Assembly: GCA_004554485.1 (NCBI GenBank)
Contig: SFLS01000009.1
Coordinates: 1 to 42,269, forward strand
From: Oscillospiraceae bacterium
Lineage (GTDB): Bacteria > Bacillota > Clostridia > Oscillospirales > Ruminococcaceae
Length of the DNA: 42,269 nucleotides
Reading direction: 5' to 3'
Below are positions 32,116-39,648 of the stretch, piece by piece. The first letter of the stretch is position 1. Each line of letters begins with the position of its first letter. The notes below the pieces were generated by a model. That model had not been told where the DNA came from. It saw only the letters and a list, made by a program, of their open reading frames with translations, and made no database searches. The position numbers and the translations under genes were made by a program.

Positions 32116-32373
32116 TTATAGGTGTTCCAGCGCCTCGGTCAGCGCCTGTGCCAGTTGGTCCGGGCAGCTGGTGGACCGCATCCCGCACCGGATGCCGCGC
32201 AGCCGCCCGATGACGTCTTCCGCCTTCTGTCCTGCCACCAAAGCGCTCAGGCCCTGGGTATTGCCGCTGCAGCCGGCGGTAAACCGCACACTGCGGATCA
32301 CCCCGGTCTTTTCATCCAGGTCAATATCGATCGCACGGGAGCATACCCCCCGCGGTATATAATGATACTGCAT
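32116..32373 (-). CDS. TSCPD domain protein (TIGR03905-like)
   Basis: 85 residues. It begins YHYIPRGVCSRAIDIDLDEK and ends with the name-giving motif GMRSTSCPDQLAQAL. TSCPD domains occur alone or at the end of class II ribonucleotide reductases; the stand-alone forms are of unknown role, possibly metal-binding through their four cysteines. It is the first gene of the operon, behind a clear promoter. Confidence 0.88.
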   Translation of the reverse strand: MQYHYIPRGVCSRAIDIDLDEKTGVIRSVRFTAGCSGNTQGLSALVAGQKAEDVIGRLRGIRCGMRSTSCPDQLAQALTEALEHL

Positions 32374-32407
32374 TTTCTTCGTCCTTTCCCATGCGGGGAT
32401 TTTCTCT

Positions 32408-32437
32408 ATTATAACCTCTTTTCCCCATCAAAAGCAA
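32408..32437 (-). promoter_or_regulatory. Promoter of the TSCPD-DUF4364 operon
   Basis: On the minus strand TTGCTT (complement of 32432-32437), 18 nt, TATAAT (complement of 32408-32413). Confidence 0.75.
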
Positions 32438-32484
32438 CTACTCCCCCGAATTTCATTTTGGTTGTTCTCTTTAAGAATCGATTA

Positions 32485-32493
32485 TGGTATAAT
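32485..32493 (+). promoter_or_regulatory. Extended -10 promoter for the dnaD operon
   Basis: TG-G-TATAAT (TATAAT at 32488-32493); the -35 region (TTGTTC or TTCTCT near 32462-32470) is weak. It would produce a leader of about 190 nt containing the hairpin cluster at 32558-32630. Confidence 0.6.
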
Positions 32494-32557
32494 CTTTTCA
32501 GATATTTGCCCGCTGCCGCGGCTGCCGCCGGCACGGGGAAGCACAGGGCGCCCGGTT

Positions 32558-32630
32558 CCGGCCCGCAGGGCCGGCGCAACAGCGCCGCGGCAGGCTCCGC
32601 CTGCCGAAACCGCCCCCTGCGGGGGCGGTT
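32558..32630. repeat. GC-rich hairpin cluster (element B) in the dnaD leader
   Basis: Consecutive hairpins CCGGCCC/GGGCCGG (loop GCA), CGGCAGGC/GCCTGCCG (loop TCC) and AACCGCCCCC/GGGGGCGGTT (loop TGC). The same three-base loops and GGCCC/GGGCC words occur in element A at 23002-23085. Confidence 0.65.
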
Positions 32631-32692
32631 TGCCCTGCGGGCCGGGAACCTGCGACATTTCCGAATCTACACACAAAGGGAGGACGACAGGT

Positions 32693-33670
32693 ATGGCATA
32701 CCAAATCAACTTCGGGCCGTGGGGCAGCGTCTTTGCTGTCCCCACCGCGGTCGCCGACCGGTATCTCAAATTCTGCAGCGAGCTGCAGCTCAAGGTGCTG
32801 CTGCTGGCGCTGCGGCAGGGGCAAAGCCCCGTCGATTCTGCCGCCGTCGCCGCCCGGCTGGGCATCGGGGAAGCCGAGGTTGACGATTGCCTGCAGTACT
32901 GGCTGGAATCCGGCCTGTTCTGCCAAAGCGACGCACCAGCCCCCGCTCCCCTGCCTGCTGCTTCGCAAGCGCTTCCGCCGCGTACCACCGCCGAACGCAC
33001 CCCCGACGCGCAAACCATCACGACGCTGCGGGCCCGCGGCCATCTCTCTCCCGCGGAGATCAACACCCTGCTGCGGGAGGACCGGCAGTTTGCCGGCCTT
33101 GCCGCGGAGCTGGAGCGCGCACGCGGCAGCGTCCTCTCCCCCAGCGAGCAGGAGATCCTGGCCTACCTGTTCGGTTCTCTGGAACTTTCCCCCGACTACC
33201 TGCTGGTCGCGGCGGCCTACTGCCGGGATAAGGGCAAAAAGAAACTGAGCTATCTGGAAAAAATGATCGCCGGCTGGCTGGAACAGGGCATCGATTCCTA
33301 CGAAAAAGCCGAGTGCCACATCCGCCGTCTGGTCCGGCAGGAGGACCACGAAAGCCGCATCCGCCGACTGTTCGGCCTGCCGGAGCGCGCCCTGACCGCC
33401 CGCGAAAAGGCCTGCGTCACGCGCTGGTTCGAGGAGTACATGACCCCCGAGGAGCTGATCCGGTTGGCCTACGATCGCACGGTGGAAGCCACCGGCAAAG
33501 TCTCCTTTGCCTACATTGATAAGATCCTTGCCGCCTGGGCGGCCAAGGGCATCACGACGGTGCAGGCCGCCGTAGCCGACCGCAATGCCGCCGTGCGGGC
33601 CGCCGAAGGGGATTATTCCTTCGATCTCAGCGAAGCCATGCGTATCATGGAGCAAAATTCCAACGGATAA
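32693..33670 (+). CDS. DnaD-domain replication protein
   Basis: 325 residues. It has an N-terminal winged-helix-like part (LQLKVLLLALRQGQSPVDSA, ARLGIGEAEVDDCLQYWLES), a proline/alanine linker at about 83-105, then two DnaD/DnaB_2 repeats: one near 150-210 (EQEILAYLFGSLELSPDYLL, LSYLEKMIAGWLEQGI) and one near 225-295 (VTRWFEEYMTPEELIRLAYD, FAYIDKILAAWAAKGI). DnaD/DnaB proteins help load the replicative helicase. The ATG at 32693 follows AGGGAGG; an upstream in-frame start at 32462 lies before the promoter and is rejected. The DnaI/DnaC-like loader is the next gene. Confidence 0.9.
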   Translation: MAYQINFGPWGSVFAVPTAVADRYLKFCSELQLKVLLLALRQGQSPVDSAAVAARLGIGEAEVDDCLQYWLESGLFCQSDAPAPAPLPAASQALPPRTTAERTPDAQTITTLRARGHLSPAEINTLLREDRQFAGLAAELERARGSVLSPSEQEILAYLFGSLELSPDYLLVAAAYCRDKGKKKLSYLEKMIAGWLEQGIDSYEKAECHIRRLVRQEDHESRIRRLFGLPERALTAREKACVTRWFEEYMTPEELIRLAYDRTVEATGKVSFAYIDKILAAWAAKGITTVQAAVADRNAAVRAAEGDYSFDLSEAMRIMEQNSNG

Positions 33671-33682
33671 AAGGAGCCGAAG

Positions 33683-34672
33683 ATGGGACAGAATACCTAC
33701 CAAACCGCAGTCGAGACCCTGGCCCGACGCCGCAGCCATGCCGAAGCGCAGGCGGCCCGCCGCCGGGAGGAGCTGTACCAAAACCTGCCGGAGCTGCGCC
33801 GGTTCGATGCCCGCGCGGCAGCGCTTTGCCGGCAGATGACCGCCGCCATTCTGGAGGGAGAGCCGTCGGCCGAATACCAGCAGGCCCTGCAGGCCCTGCA
33901 GGGGGAGCGGCTGGCTGCTCTGCAGGCGGCAGGCGTCGATGAGGCGCAGCTGCGCCCCCGGTATACCTGCCCCCGCTGCCGGGATACCGGCTTTGTCAAC
34001 GGTATCCGCTGCTCCTGCCTGACCACGCTGCTCAAGGAGCAGGCCGTCTCCGCCCTGCCCGCCGGCGTGCTGGCTGCCTGCGGCGGATTCGAGGGCTTTG
34101 ACCTGACCTATTACAGCGATACCGCTGAAAACGGCGGCCGCTCCCCCCGCGATATCATGCGCACCATTGCGGGTCGCTGCCGGGAATACGCCGCCGGCTT
34201 CGGCCCCGGCTCCGGCAACCTGCTGTTTCTGGGCCGCACCGGCCTGGGCAAAACCTATCTGTCCGCCTGCATTGCCCTGGAGGTCGCCTCGCAGGGCTGG
34301 CGGGTGCAGTATTACCCGGCGCAGGCGCTCATCGACTGCTTCGAACGGGTACGCTTCAGCCGTACCGCCGACGAGGCGGACCAGGAGGCGGTGCGGGAGA
34401 TCCTTACCTGTGATTTGCTGGTGCTTGATGATCTCGGTGCCGAGTTTTCCACCGCCTTCAGCCAGTCGGTGCTGTACCAGGTCATCAACGACCGCATGGT
34501 GGAGGGCCGCTCCACCATCATCAGCACCAACCTGGAGCTTTCCGGCCTTTCCAAAACCTACAACGAGCGGATCCTCTCCCGCCTGATCGGCAGCTATACC
34601 ATGTACGGCTTTGTGGGGCGGGATATCCGCCAGCAGAAGCTGGTCCGCAGCCGGCAGGAGGCCGCCCTATGA
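33683..34672 (+). CDS. DnaI/DnaC-like helicase loader ATPase
   Basis: 329 residues. The N-terminal half is helical, then a zinc site (YTCPRCRDTGFVNGIRCSC, about residues 93-111), then the AAA+ ATPase: Walker A GRTGLGKTYLS, Walker B LLVLDDLGAEF, sensor IISTNLEL and the arginine-finger region RILSRLIG. It delivers the replicative helicase DnaB/DnaC to the origin or restart sites. It follows the DnaD gene by 12 nt and its stop overlaps the tcdA start (ATGA). Confidence 0.92.
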   Translation: MGQNTYQTAVETLARRRSHAEAQAARRREELYQNLPELRRFDARAAALCRQMTAAILEGEPSAEYQQALQALQGERLAALQAAGVDEAQLRPRYTCPRCRDTGFVNGIRCSCLTTLLKEQAVSALPAGVLAACGGFEGFDLTYYSDTAENGGRSPRDIMRTIAGRCREYAAGFGPGSGNLLFLGRTGLGKTYLSACIALEVASQGWRVQYYPAQALIDCFERVRFSRTADEADQEAVREILTCDLLVLDDLGAEFSTAFSQSVLYQVINDRMVEGRSTIISTNLELSGLSKTYNERILSRLIGSYTMYGFVGRDIRQQKLVRSRQEAAL

Positions 34673-35400
34673 ACTCTCAATTTGAACGCACCGCCCTGCT
34701 GCTGGGCGAGGAGGCCATCCGTACCCTGTCCGCCAAAAAGGTCGCCGTGTTCGGCCTGGGCGGGGTGGGCAGCTGGTGCTGCGAAGCCCTGGGGCGCAGC
34801 GGCGTCGGCTCGCTTGCCCTTATCGATCACGATACCGTCAGTGAAAGCAACCTGAACCGTCAGCTGGTGGCGCTGCACTCCACGCTGGGGCAGCCGAAGG
34901 TTTCGGTCATGGCCGCCCGCCTGCGGGATATCAACCCCGCCGTTTCGGTCACCGAATATCCGGTATTTTACCTGCCGGAAAATGCCGATACCATCGATCT
35001 TTCGCCGTTCGACTGCATTGTGGACGCCATCGATACCGTCACCGCCAAGCTGCATCTCATTCAGACCGCAAAGGCGCTGGGCGTTCCCATCATCAGCAGT
35101 ATGGGCACCGGCAACAAGCTGCACCCCGACCGCCTGGTCGCCACCGATATCAGCAAAACCGATACCTGCCCGCTGGCGCGGGTGATGCGCCGGGAGCTGC
35201 GTGCCGCCGGCATTTCCCATCTGCGGGTGGTCTATTCCACCGAAATTCCGCTGACGCCCCGCAGCCGCGGCCCCGCCCCCGCGCCGGGTCAGCCCCGCGG
35301 CAAGGAGACCCCCGGCAGCAGCCCCTGGGTCCCCTCCAGCGCCGGCTTGCTCATCGCCAGCGAGGTTGTGGCCAAGCTGCTGGGGCAGGCGGATTGGTAA
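34669..35400 (+). CDS. tcdA: tRNA threonylcarbamoyladenosine dehydratase (TcdA/CsdL)
   Basis: An E1-like (ThiF/MoeB) ATPase that cyclises t6A37 of tRNA to ct6A. The 243 residues contain the nucleotide-binding GLGGVGSWCCEALGRSGVGS, then IDHDTVSESNLNRQ, DAIDTVTAK, and the TcdA motif DTCPLARVMRREL. The E1 catalytic adenylation residues (D, R, K pattern) look kept. It is translationally coupled to the helicase loader, an operon arrangement seen in other Clostridia. Confidence 0.92.
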   Translation: MNSQFERTALLLGEEAIRTLSAKKVAVFGLGGVGSWCCEALGRSGVGSLALIDHDTVSESNLNRQLVALHSTLGQPKVSVMAARLRDINPAVSVTEYPVFYLPENADTIDLSPFDCIVDAIDTVTAKLHLIQTAKALGVPIISSMGTGNKLHPDRLVATDISKTDTCPLARVMRRELRAAGISHLRVVYSTEIPLTPRSRGPAPAPGQPRGKETPGSSPWVPSSAGLLIASEVVAKLLGQADW

Positions 35401-35435
35401 CCTTCCGCCTTAAAGCTCTCTTTCACCCTCTTATA

Positions 35436-35451
35436 ATGTTTCATGAAACAT
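35436..35451. repeat. 16-bp perfect palindrome ATGTTTCATGAAACAT
   Basis: It lies in the gap between two convergent genes, directly before their shared terminator. It resembles a ParB parS site with the central CG missing. Confidence 0.6.
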
Positions 35452-35452
35452 A

Positions 35453-35490
35453 ATGGCTCCCCCGCAGCGGCTGCAGGGGAGCCATTTTCT
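35453..35490. terminator. Bidirectional terminator between tcdA and prfB
   Basis: ATGGCTCCCC (35453-35462) and GGGGAGCCAT (35476-35485), followed on the plus strand by TTTCT. Confidence 0.75.
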
Positions 35491-35507
35491 GCCCTTCGGC
35501 AGGGGTT

Positions 35508-36626
35508 TTATTTTTCCAGCGTGCCCAGGCTCTTTTTCTTCAGGTACTCGTTGATAAAGCCGTCCAGGTCGCCGTCCATCACCGCCGTGATGTTGCCGGT
35601 CTCGTAGCCGGTGCGGTGGTCCTTTACCATGGTATAGGGCATAAACACATAGGAGCGGATCTGGCTGCCCCAGGCAATCTCCTTCTGCACGCCCTTGATG
35701 TCCTCGATCTTATCCAGGTGCTCCCGTTCCTTGATCTCCACCAGCTTGCTGCGCAGCATATTCATCGCCACCTCGCGGTTCTGGTGCTGGCTGCGCTCCA
35801 CCTGGCAGGCCACCACGATGCCGGTGGGCAGGTGGGTCAGACGCACCGCACTGGAGGTCTTGTTGACCTTCTGTCCGCCGGCGCCGCTGGCGCGGTAAAC
35901 GTCCATCTGGATATCCTCCTCACGGATCTCGATGTTGACGTCCTTGTCAATCTCCGGCATGACCTCCAGCGAAGCAAAGGAGGTCTGGCGGCGGCCGCTG
36001 GCGTCAAAGGGGGAGACCCGCACCAGCCGGTGCACGCCGTTTTCCGATTTCAAAAAGCCGTAGGCATTCAGCCCTTCGATGAGAATGGAAGCGCTCTTGA
36101 TCCCCGCCTCATCGCCGTCCAGATAGTCCAGGATTTTGTAGGAGTAGCCGTGGCGCTCCGCCCAGCGGGTGTACATCCGGTACAGCATCTGTGCCCAGTC
36201 CTGCGCCTCGGTGCCGCCGGCCCCCGCATGGAAGGTCAGAATGGCGTTTTTGGAATCATACTCACCGGTCAGCAGGGTGGTCAGCCGTACCTCCGCCATG
36301 CGGGACTGCAGCTGCTCGGCGTCGGCGGCGGCCTCCTCGTAAACGCTCTCGTCGCCGGCTTCCTCCGCCAGCTCGATAAGCGTCAGGGTATCCTCATACA
36401 GCGCCTGCAGCTTCTGGTAGGTCTCCACGCTGGCCTTCAGCTGGGCGGTGCGCTGCAGCACCTTCTGGCTGTTTTCCATGTCGTCCCAAAAGCTCGGCTC
36501 GGCGGCCTTGCGCTCCAGCTCGGCAATCTCGATGTCCAGTTTATCGATATTTAAGGATTGCTTCAGCTCCCGAAGCTCCGGCTCCATGCCCTGCAGCTTC
36601 AGTCGCAGTTCTTCAAATTGCAGCAT
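35508..36626 (-). CDS. prfB: Peptide chain release factor 2
   Basis: RF2 frees the finished chain at UGA and UAA codons. 372 residues, full length, with RVSPFDASGRRQTSFAS (the SPF motif that reads the stop codon) and ASGAGGQKVNKTSSAVR (the catalytic GGQ). The N-terminal LRELKQSLNIDKLDIEIAEL reads straight through the place where many prfB genes have the UGA programmed frameshift, so this gene is not autoregulated in that way. ATG 36626. Confidence 0.96.
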   Translation of the reverse strand: MLQFEELRLKLQGMEPELRELKQSLNIDKLDIEIAELERKAAEPSFWDDMENSQKVLQRTAQLKASVETYQKLQALYEDTLTLIELAEEAGDESVYEEAAADAEQLQSRMAEVRLTTLLTGEYDSKNAILTFHAGAGGTEAQDWAQMLYRMYTRWAERHGYSYKILDYLDGDEAGIKSASILIEGLNAYGFLKSENGVHRLVRVSPFDASGRRQTSFASLEVMPEIDKDVNIEIREEDIQMDVYRASGAGGQKVNKTSSAVRLTHLPTGIVVACQVERSQHQNREVAMNMLRSKLVEIKEREHLDKIEDIKGVQKEIAWGSQIRSYVFMPYTMVKDHRTGYETGNITAVMDGDLDGFINEYLKKKSLGTLEK

Positions 36627-36744
36627 ATATTCCTAACCTTTCCTGTATTGATCTTCTGTTATGTTACAAATTGTATTTTATTAACACATAATATACTCTC
36701 CGTACTTCTTCTGCTTTTGGCAATTGTATTTCAGTATCCGTATT

Positions 36745-36772
36745 ATTTTATCATAAATGATGCCGCTTGTAA
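36745..36772 (-). promoter_or_regulatory. Candidate promoter of prfB
   Basis: On the minus strand TTACAA (complement of 36767-36772), 16 nt, TAAAAT (complement of 36745-36750), with TG one base before the -10 element. Confidence 0.45.
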
Positions 36773-36834
36773 AATAATTCCCGCAATTTTGTCAAAAAAA
36801 GCACCGTATTCCCCCATTGTTAACGGAAATATCA

Positions 36835-36863
36835 TTGAATTGCCCCCGTCGGTATACTATAAT
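36835..36863 (+). promoter_or_regulatory. Promoter of the zinc-ribbon membrane protein gene
   Basis: TTGAAT (36835-36840), 17 nt, TATAAT (36858-36863). Confidence 0.85.
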
Positions 36864-36899
36864 AAATGCTAGAATCTCAAAAAGAGGAGGATGTTTCCT

Positions 36900-37889
36900 G
36901 TGAAACTTTCCGGAATTCCCTGCGTGGCCTGCGGCAAAAAGTTCACCCCGGAAGATGACATTGTCGTCTGCCCGGAGTGCGGCGCCCCGTATCACCGCGC
37001 CTGTTATAAGGAACTGGGACACTGCGTCCATGCCGACCGCCATGCCGAAGGCTATGTGTGGCAGCCGCCGCAGGGTCCCGGTCCCTCGGTTCCTCTGGAG
37101 CATCAGAACACCGCAGGGCAGGAGGGCTACCTGATGTGCAGCCGCTGCGGCACCGTAAATCCCGCCGACCGGGAACGCTGCGAGCTGTGCGGTTACCCGC
37201 TGAAGGAGACCGGTGAAAAGATCCCCGGCGGTGACCGCACTGCCCAGGAGGACGGCAGCACCTTTGCGGAGTACGTCAAGGACCAGTACAATGTGAACCC
37301 CAACGAAAAGCTGGGCAGCGAGCTGACCGCCCGCGAAGTGGCCGCCTATGTCGGCCCCAACGCCCTCAATTTCCTGTATAAATTCCGCGCCATGCTGGAG
37401 CGCAAAACCCCGGTCAGCTTTAATCTTTCGGCTTTTCTGTTCACCGGGCTGTACTGCTTCTACCGCAAGATGTATACGCTGGGCATTATTGCGCTGGCCG
37501 TCAAGCTGGCCTGCTACATTCCCTTTGCCGTCTGCTACATTCCTTACTTCAAGGAAGCCCTGGCAGCCGGCGCCACCACTCTAAGCGAGTTTATGAACAT
37601 TACCACCCTGTCCCCCTACTACCAGTCGCTGATGACCACCTCGGCCATCGTGCAGTACGGCGGGCTGATCCTCAGCGTCCTGTGCGCGCTTTTCTTCAAT
37701 CACTTTTATCTTAAAAAGGTCACCGAGCAGGTGCGGATCCAGCGCTACCGCGGGCACGCCTCGGCCGGGACCGAGCAGTATTACCAGAATCTTTCCCGCG
37801 TAGGCGGCACTTCTCCGCTTGCCGTTTTTCTGGTGGTCATCGGGATCCTTTCGGTCTCCTCCATTCTTTCCTCCATCTTTTTGGTGTAG
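36900..37889 (+). CDS. RING-like/zinc-ribbon membrane protein (DUF2628-like)
   Basis: 329 residues. The N-terminus has a RING-like zinc site (C8, C11, C24, C27, H32, C35, C42), then a zinc ribbon (C80, C83, C94, C97), a soluble linker, and a membrane part with about four helices (LSAFLFTGLYCFYRKMYTLG, LAVKLACYIPFAVCYIPYF and others), resembling DUF2628 proteins. The function is unknown; such proteins may sense or organise membrane processes. I choose GTG 36900, about 9 nt after AAGAGGAGG; the ATG at 36891 lies on top of the ribosome binding site. It is a single-gene unit with its own promoter and terminator. Confidence 0.75.
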   Translation: MKLSGIPCVACGKKFTPEDDIVVCPECGAPYHRACYKELGHCVHADRHAEGYVWQPPQGPGPSVPLEHQNTAGQEGYLMCSRCGTVNPADRERCELCGYPLKETGEKIPGGDRTAQEDGSTFAEYVKDQYNVNPNEKLGSELTAREVAAYVGPNALNFLYKFRAMLERKTPVSFNLSAFLFTGLYCFYRKMYTLGIIALAVKLACYIPFAVCYIPYFKEALAAGATTLSEFMNITTLSPYYQSLMTTSAIVQYGGLILSVLCALFFNHFYLKKVTEQVRIQRYRGHASAGTEQYYQNLSRVGGTSPLAVFLVVIGILSVSSILSSIFLV

Positions 37890-37918
37890 GGAATGGAAAA
37901 AACCCGGCAAAACACGCC

Positions 37919-37957
37919 AAAAACCGCAGGTTCAGGAGTTGACTTGCGGTTTTTTTG
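37919..37957 (+). terminator. Terminator after the zinc-ribbon gene, overlapping the rpsF promoter
   Basis: AAAAACCGCA (37919-37928) and TGCGGTTTTT (37945-37954) with a 16-nt loop, followed by further T. Confidence 0.75.
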
Positions 37958-37967
37958 TTGGTATAAT
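37939..37967 (+). promoter_or_regulatory. Promoter of rpsF-ssb-rpsR
   Basis: TTGACT (37939-37944), 17 nt, TATAAT (37962-37967). The -35 box lies in the loop and the spacer in the right arm of the preceding terminator. Confidence 0.88.
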
Positions 37968-38028
37968 TCTTATGTTGTGCTAAATTTTGATGGCATAACT
38001 CCTTCCCCCTGCCATGGAGGTGTAAAGT

Positions 38029-38325
38029 ATGGCAAACCTGACCAAGAGCTATGAGACAGTATTCGTACTGAGCAACAAGCTGACCGAGGAAGCCACCGCC
38101 GAGTTGGTGAAGAAGTTTACCGATCTGATCGCTGCCAACGGCACCATCGAATCTGTCGATGAGTGGGGCAAGCGCAGACTGGCTTACGAAATCGACTACG
38201 AGCAGGAAGGCTACTATGTCCTGGTGAATTTCACCGCTGCTCACGAGTTTCCTGCCGAGCTGGACCGTATCTACAAGATCACGGAAGGCGTGATCCGTTC
38301 TCTCATTATTGCCAAAGAGAACTAA
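38029..38325 (+). CDS. rpsF: 30S ribosomal protein S6
   Basis: 98 residues: SYETVFVLSNKLTEEATAEL, WGKRRLAYEIDYEQEGYYVL and the RIYKITEGVIRSLI end are all S6. It binds S18 in the small subunit platform. First gene of the conserved rpsF-ssb-rpsR operon. Confidence 0.97.
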   Translation: MANLTKSYETVFVLSNKLTEEATAELVKKFTDLIAANGTIESVDEWGKRRLAYEIDYEQEGYYVLVNFTAAHEFPAELDRIYKITEGVIRSLIIAKEN

Positions 38326-38337
38326 GGAGATGAAGTT

Positions 38338-38781
38338 ATGTTTAACAAAGCCATTCTCATCGGTCGCCTGACCGCCGATCCGGAGCTGAAACAGACCCAG
38401 AGCGGGATCTCCGTTTGCAGCTTCAGCATCGCTGTAGACCGCCGTTTTTCCGGCCGGGACAGCGAGCGCAAGACTGACTTTATCAACATTACTTCCTGGC
38501 GTCAGCAGGCGGAATTCGTCTGCCGCTACTTCCACAAGGGCGACGTCATCGGCATTGAGGGCTCTATCCAGACCCGCAACTACGAGGACAAAAACGGCAG
38601 CAAGCGCACCGCGGTAGAAGTGGTGACCGATAACGTATTCTTTACCGGTTCCAAATCCAACACCACAGCCGCCGGCGCCAACAATTACGCCGCACCCGCC
38701 GCCCCGGCCGCGCCCGCCTATGCCAGCGGCGCCGCCAGCGACTTTGAGGAAGTGGAGTCGGATAACGACCTGCCCTTCTGA
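38338..38781 (+). CDS. ssb: Single-stranded DNA-binding protein
   Basis: 147 residues: OB fold at about 1-105 (FNKAILIGRLTADPELKQTQ, GDVIGIEGSIQTRNYEDKNG), an Ala-rich flexible linker, and the acidic tail DNDLPF that recruits partner proteins. It coats single-stranded DNA during replication and repair. Between rpsF and rpsR, as usual. Confidence 0.97.
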   Translation: MFNKAILIGRLTADPELKQTQSGISVCSFSIAVDRRFSGRDSERKTDFINITSWRQQAEFVCRYFHKGDVIGIEGSIQTRNYEDKNGSKRTAVEVVTDNVFFTGSKSNTTAAGANNYAAPAAPAAPAYASGAASDFEEVESDNDLPF

Positions 38782-38826
38782 TCCCAACGAAAACTGTTTC
38801 ATCATTCTAATAAGGAGGTTTGAACC

Positions 38827-39087
38827 ATGGCTATGGAGCGTACCGAAAGACCCGAGAGACCCATGAACCGCGACCGTCGTCCCCGCAGAAAGGTATGCGC
38901 TTTCTGCGCTGATAAGATCGAAATGATCGATTATAAAGACACCCAGCGTCTGCGCCGCTACCTGTCCGAGCGTGGAAAGATCGTTCCCCGCCGTGTGACC
39001 GGCACCTGCGCGCGCCATCAGCGTCAGCTGACCACCGCGATCAAGCGTGCCCGTCATCTGGCCCTGCTGCCCTACGTCACCGACTAA
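38827..39087 (+). CDS. rpsR: 30S ribosomal protein S18, zinc-binding form
   Basis: 86 residues. KVCAFCADK (C24, C27) with C61 and H64 (GTCARHQRQ) make the C+ zinc-binding type, unlike the C- copies used under zinc shortage. IDYKDTQRLRRYLSERGKI is the S18 core. Last gene of the operon. Confidence 0.97.
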   Translation: MAMERTERPERPMNRDRRPRRKVCAFCADKIEMIDYKDTQRLRRYLSERGKIVPRRVTGTCARHQRQLTTAIKRARHLALLPYVTD

Positions 39088-39113
39088 GGCAATCTGCGGT
39101 TAATAAAGCACAC

Positions 39114-39142
39114 AGCGCCCGCCGTACCGGCGGGCGCTTTTC
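39114..39142 (+). terminator. Terminator of rpsF-ssb-rpsR
   Basis: AGCGCCCGCCG (39114-39124), loop TAC, CGGCGGGCGCT (39128-39138), then TTTC. Confidence 0.88.
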
Positions 39143-39147
39143 TGCGC

Positions 39148-39630
39148 TTATTTTATTACATCGGCAAGCCGCATCGGCAGCATCTTTTGCAGGTCGGCAG
39201 GAGCGACCTCCACCTGGAACCCTACCTTTCCGGCGCTGACATAAATGCTCTCCTGTTCGGCGGCACTTTGGTGCAGTACGGTGGGGAACGGCTTTTTCAT
39301 GCCGATGGGGCTGCACCCGCCGTGAAGATACCCGGTAAGGGGCAGCAGCTCCTTCTGCGGCAGCATGGCAATGCTTTTTTCGCCCACCGCTTTCGCCGCC
39401 TTTTTCAGGTCCAGCTCCTCCGCCACCGGGATAACGAACACATAGTGGCCGCCGGAGGCTCCCTGCGTTACCAGCGTCTTAAAGACCCGCGCGGGGTCCT
39501 CGTCCAGGGCCGCGGCAACCTCGGTACCGCCCACCGCGCCGGAGGCCCGGTAATCGTGCGGCGTGTAGGGGATCCCCTTCTGCTCCAACAGCCGCATCAC
39601 GTTGGTCTTTTCGGTTTTTTCCTTTGCCAT
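39148..39630 (-). CDS. ybaK: Cys-tRNA(Pro) deacylase (YbaK/EbsC)
   Basis: 160 residues. YbaK hydrolyses Cys wrongly charged on tRNA-Pro. Visible family motifs are RVFKTLVTQG, the Lys-rich KKAAKAVGEKSIAMLPQKEL and the GYLHGGCSPIGMKKPFPTVL loop. It lies 18 nt after tdk and is co-transcribed with it. Confidence 0.93.
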   Translation of the reverse strand: MAKEKTEKTNVMRLLEQKGIPYTPHDYRASGAVGGTEVAAALDEDPARVFKTLVTQGASGGHYVFVIPVAEELDLKKAAKAVGEKSIAMLPQKELLPLTGYLHGGCSPIGMKKPFPTVLHQSAAEQESIYVSAGKVGFQVEVAPADLQKMLPMRLADVIK

Positions 39631-39648
39631 ACCCTCTGCCGCCTCCTG

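Noticed and set aside
35436..35451. True parS site
   Set aside because: The central CG of parS is missing, changing half-site spacing; kept only as a palindrome of unknown role.
36500..36626. Programmed frameshift in prfB
   Set aside because: No UGA occurs at the SL/D position; the frame is continuous.
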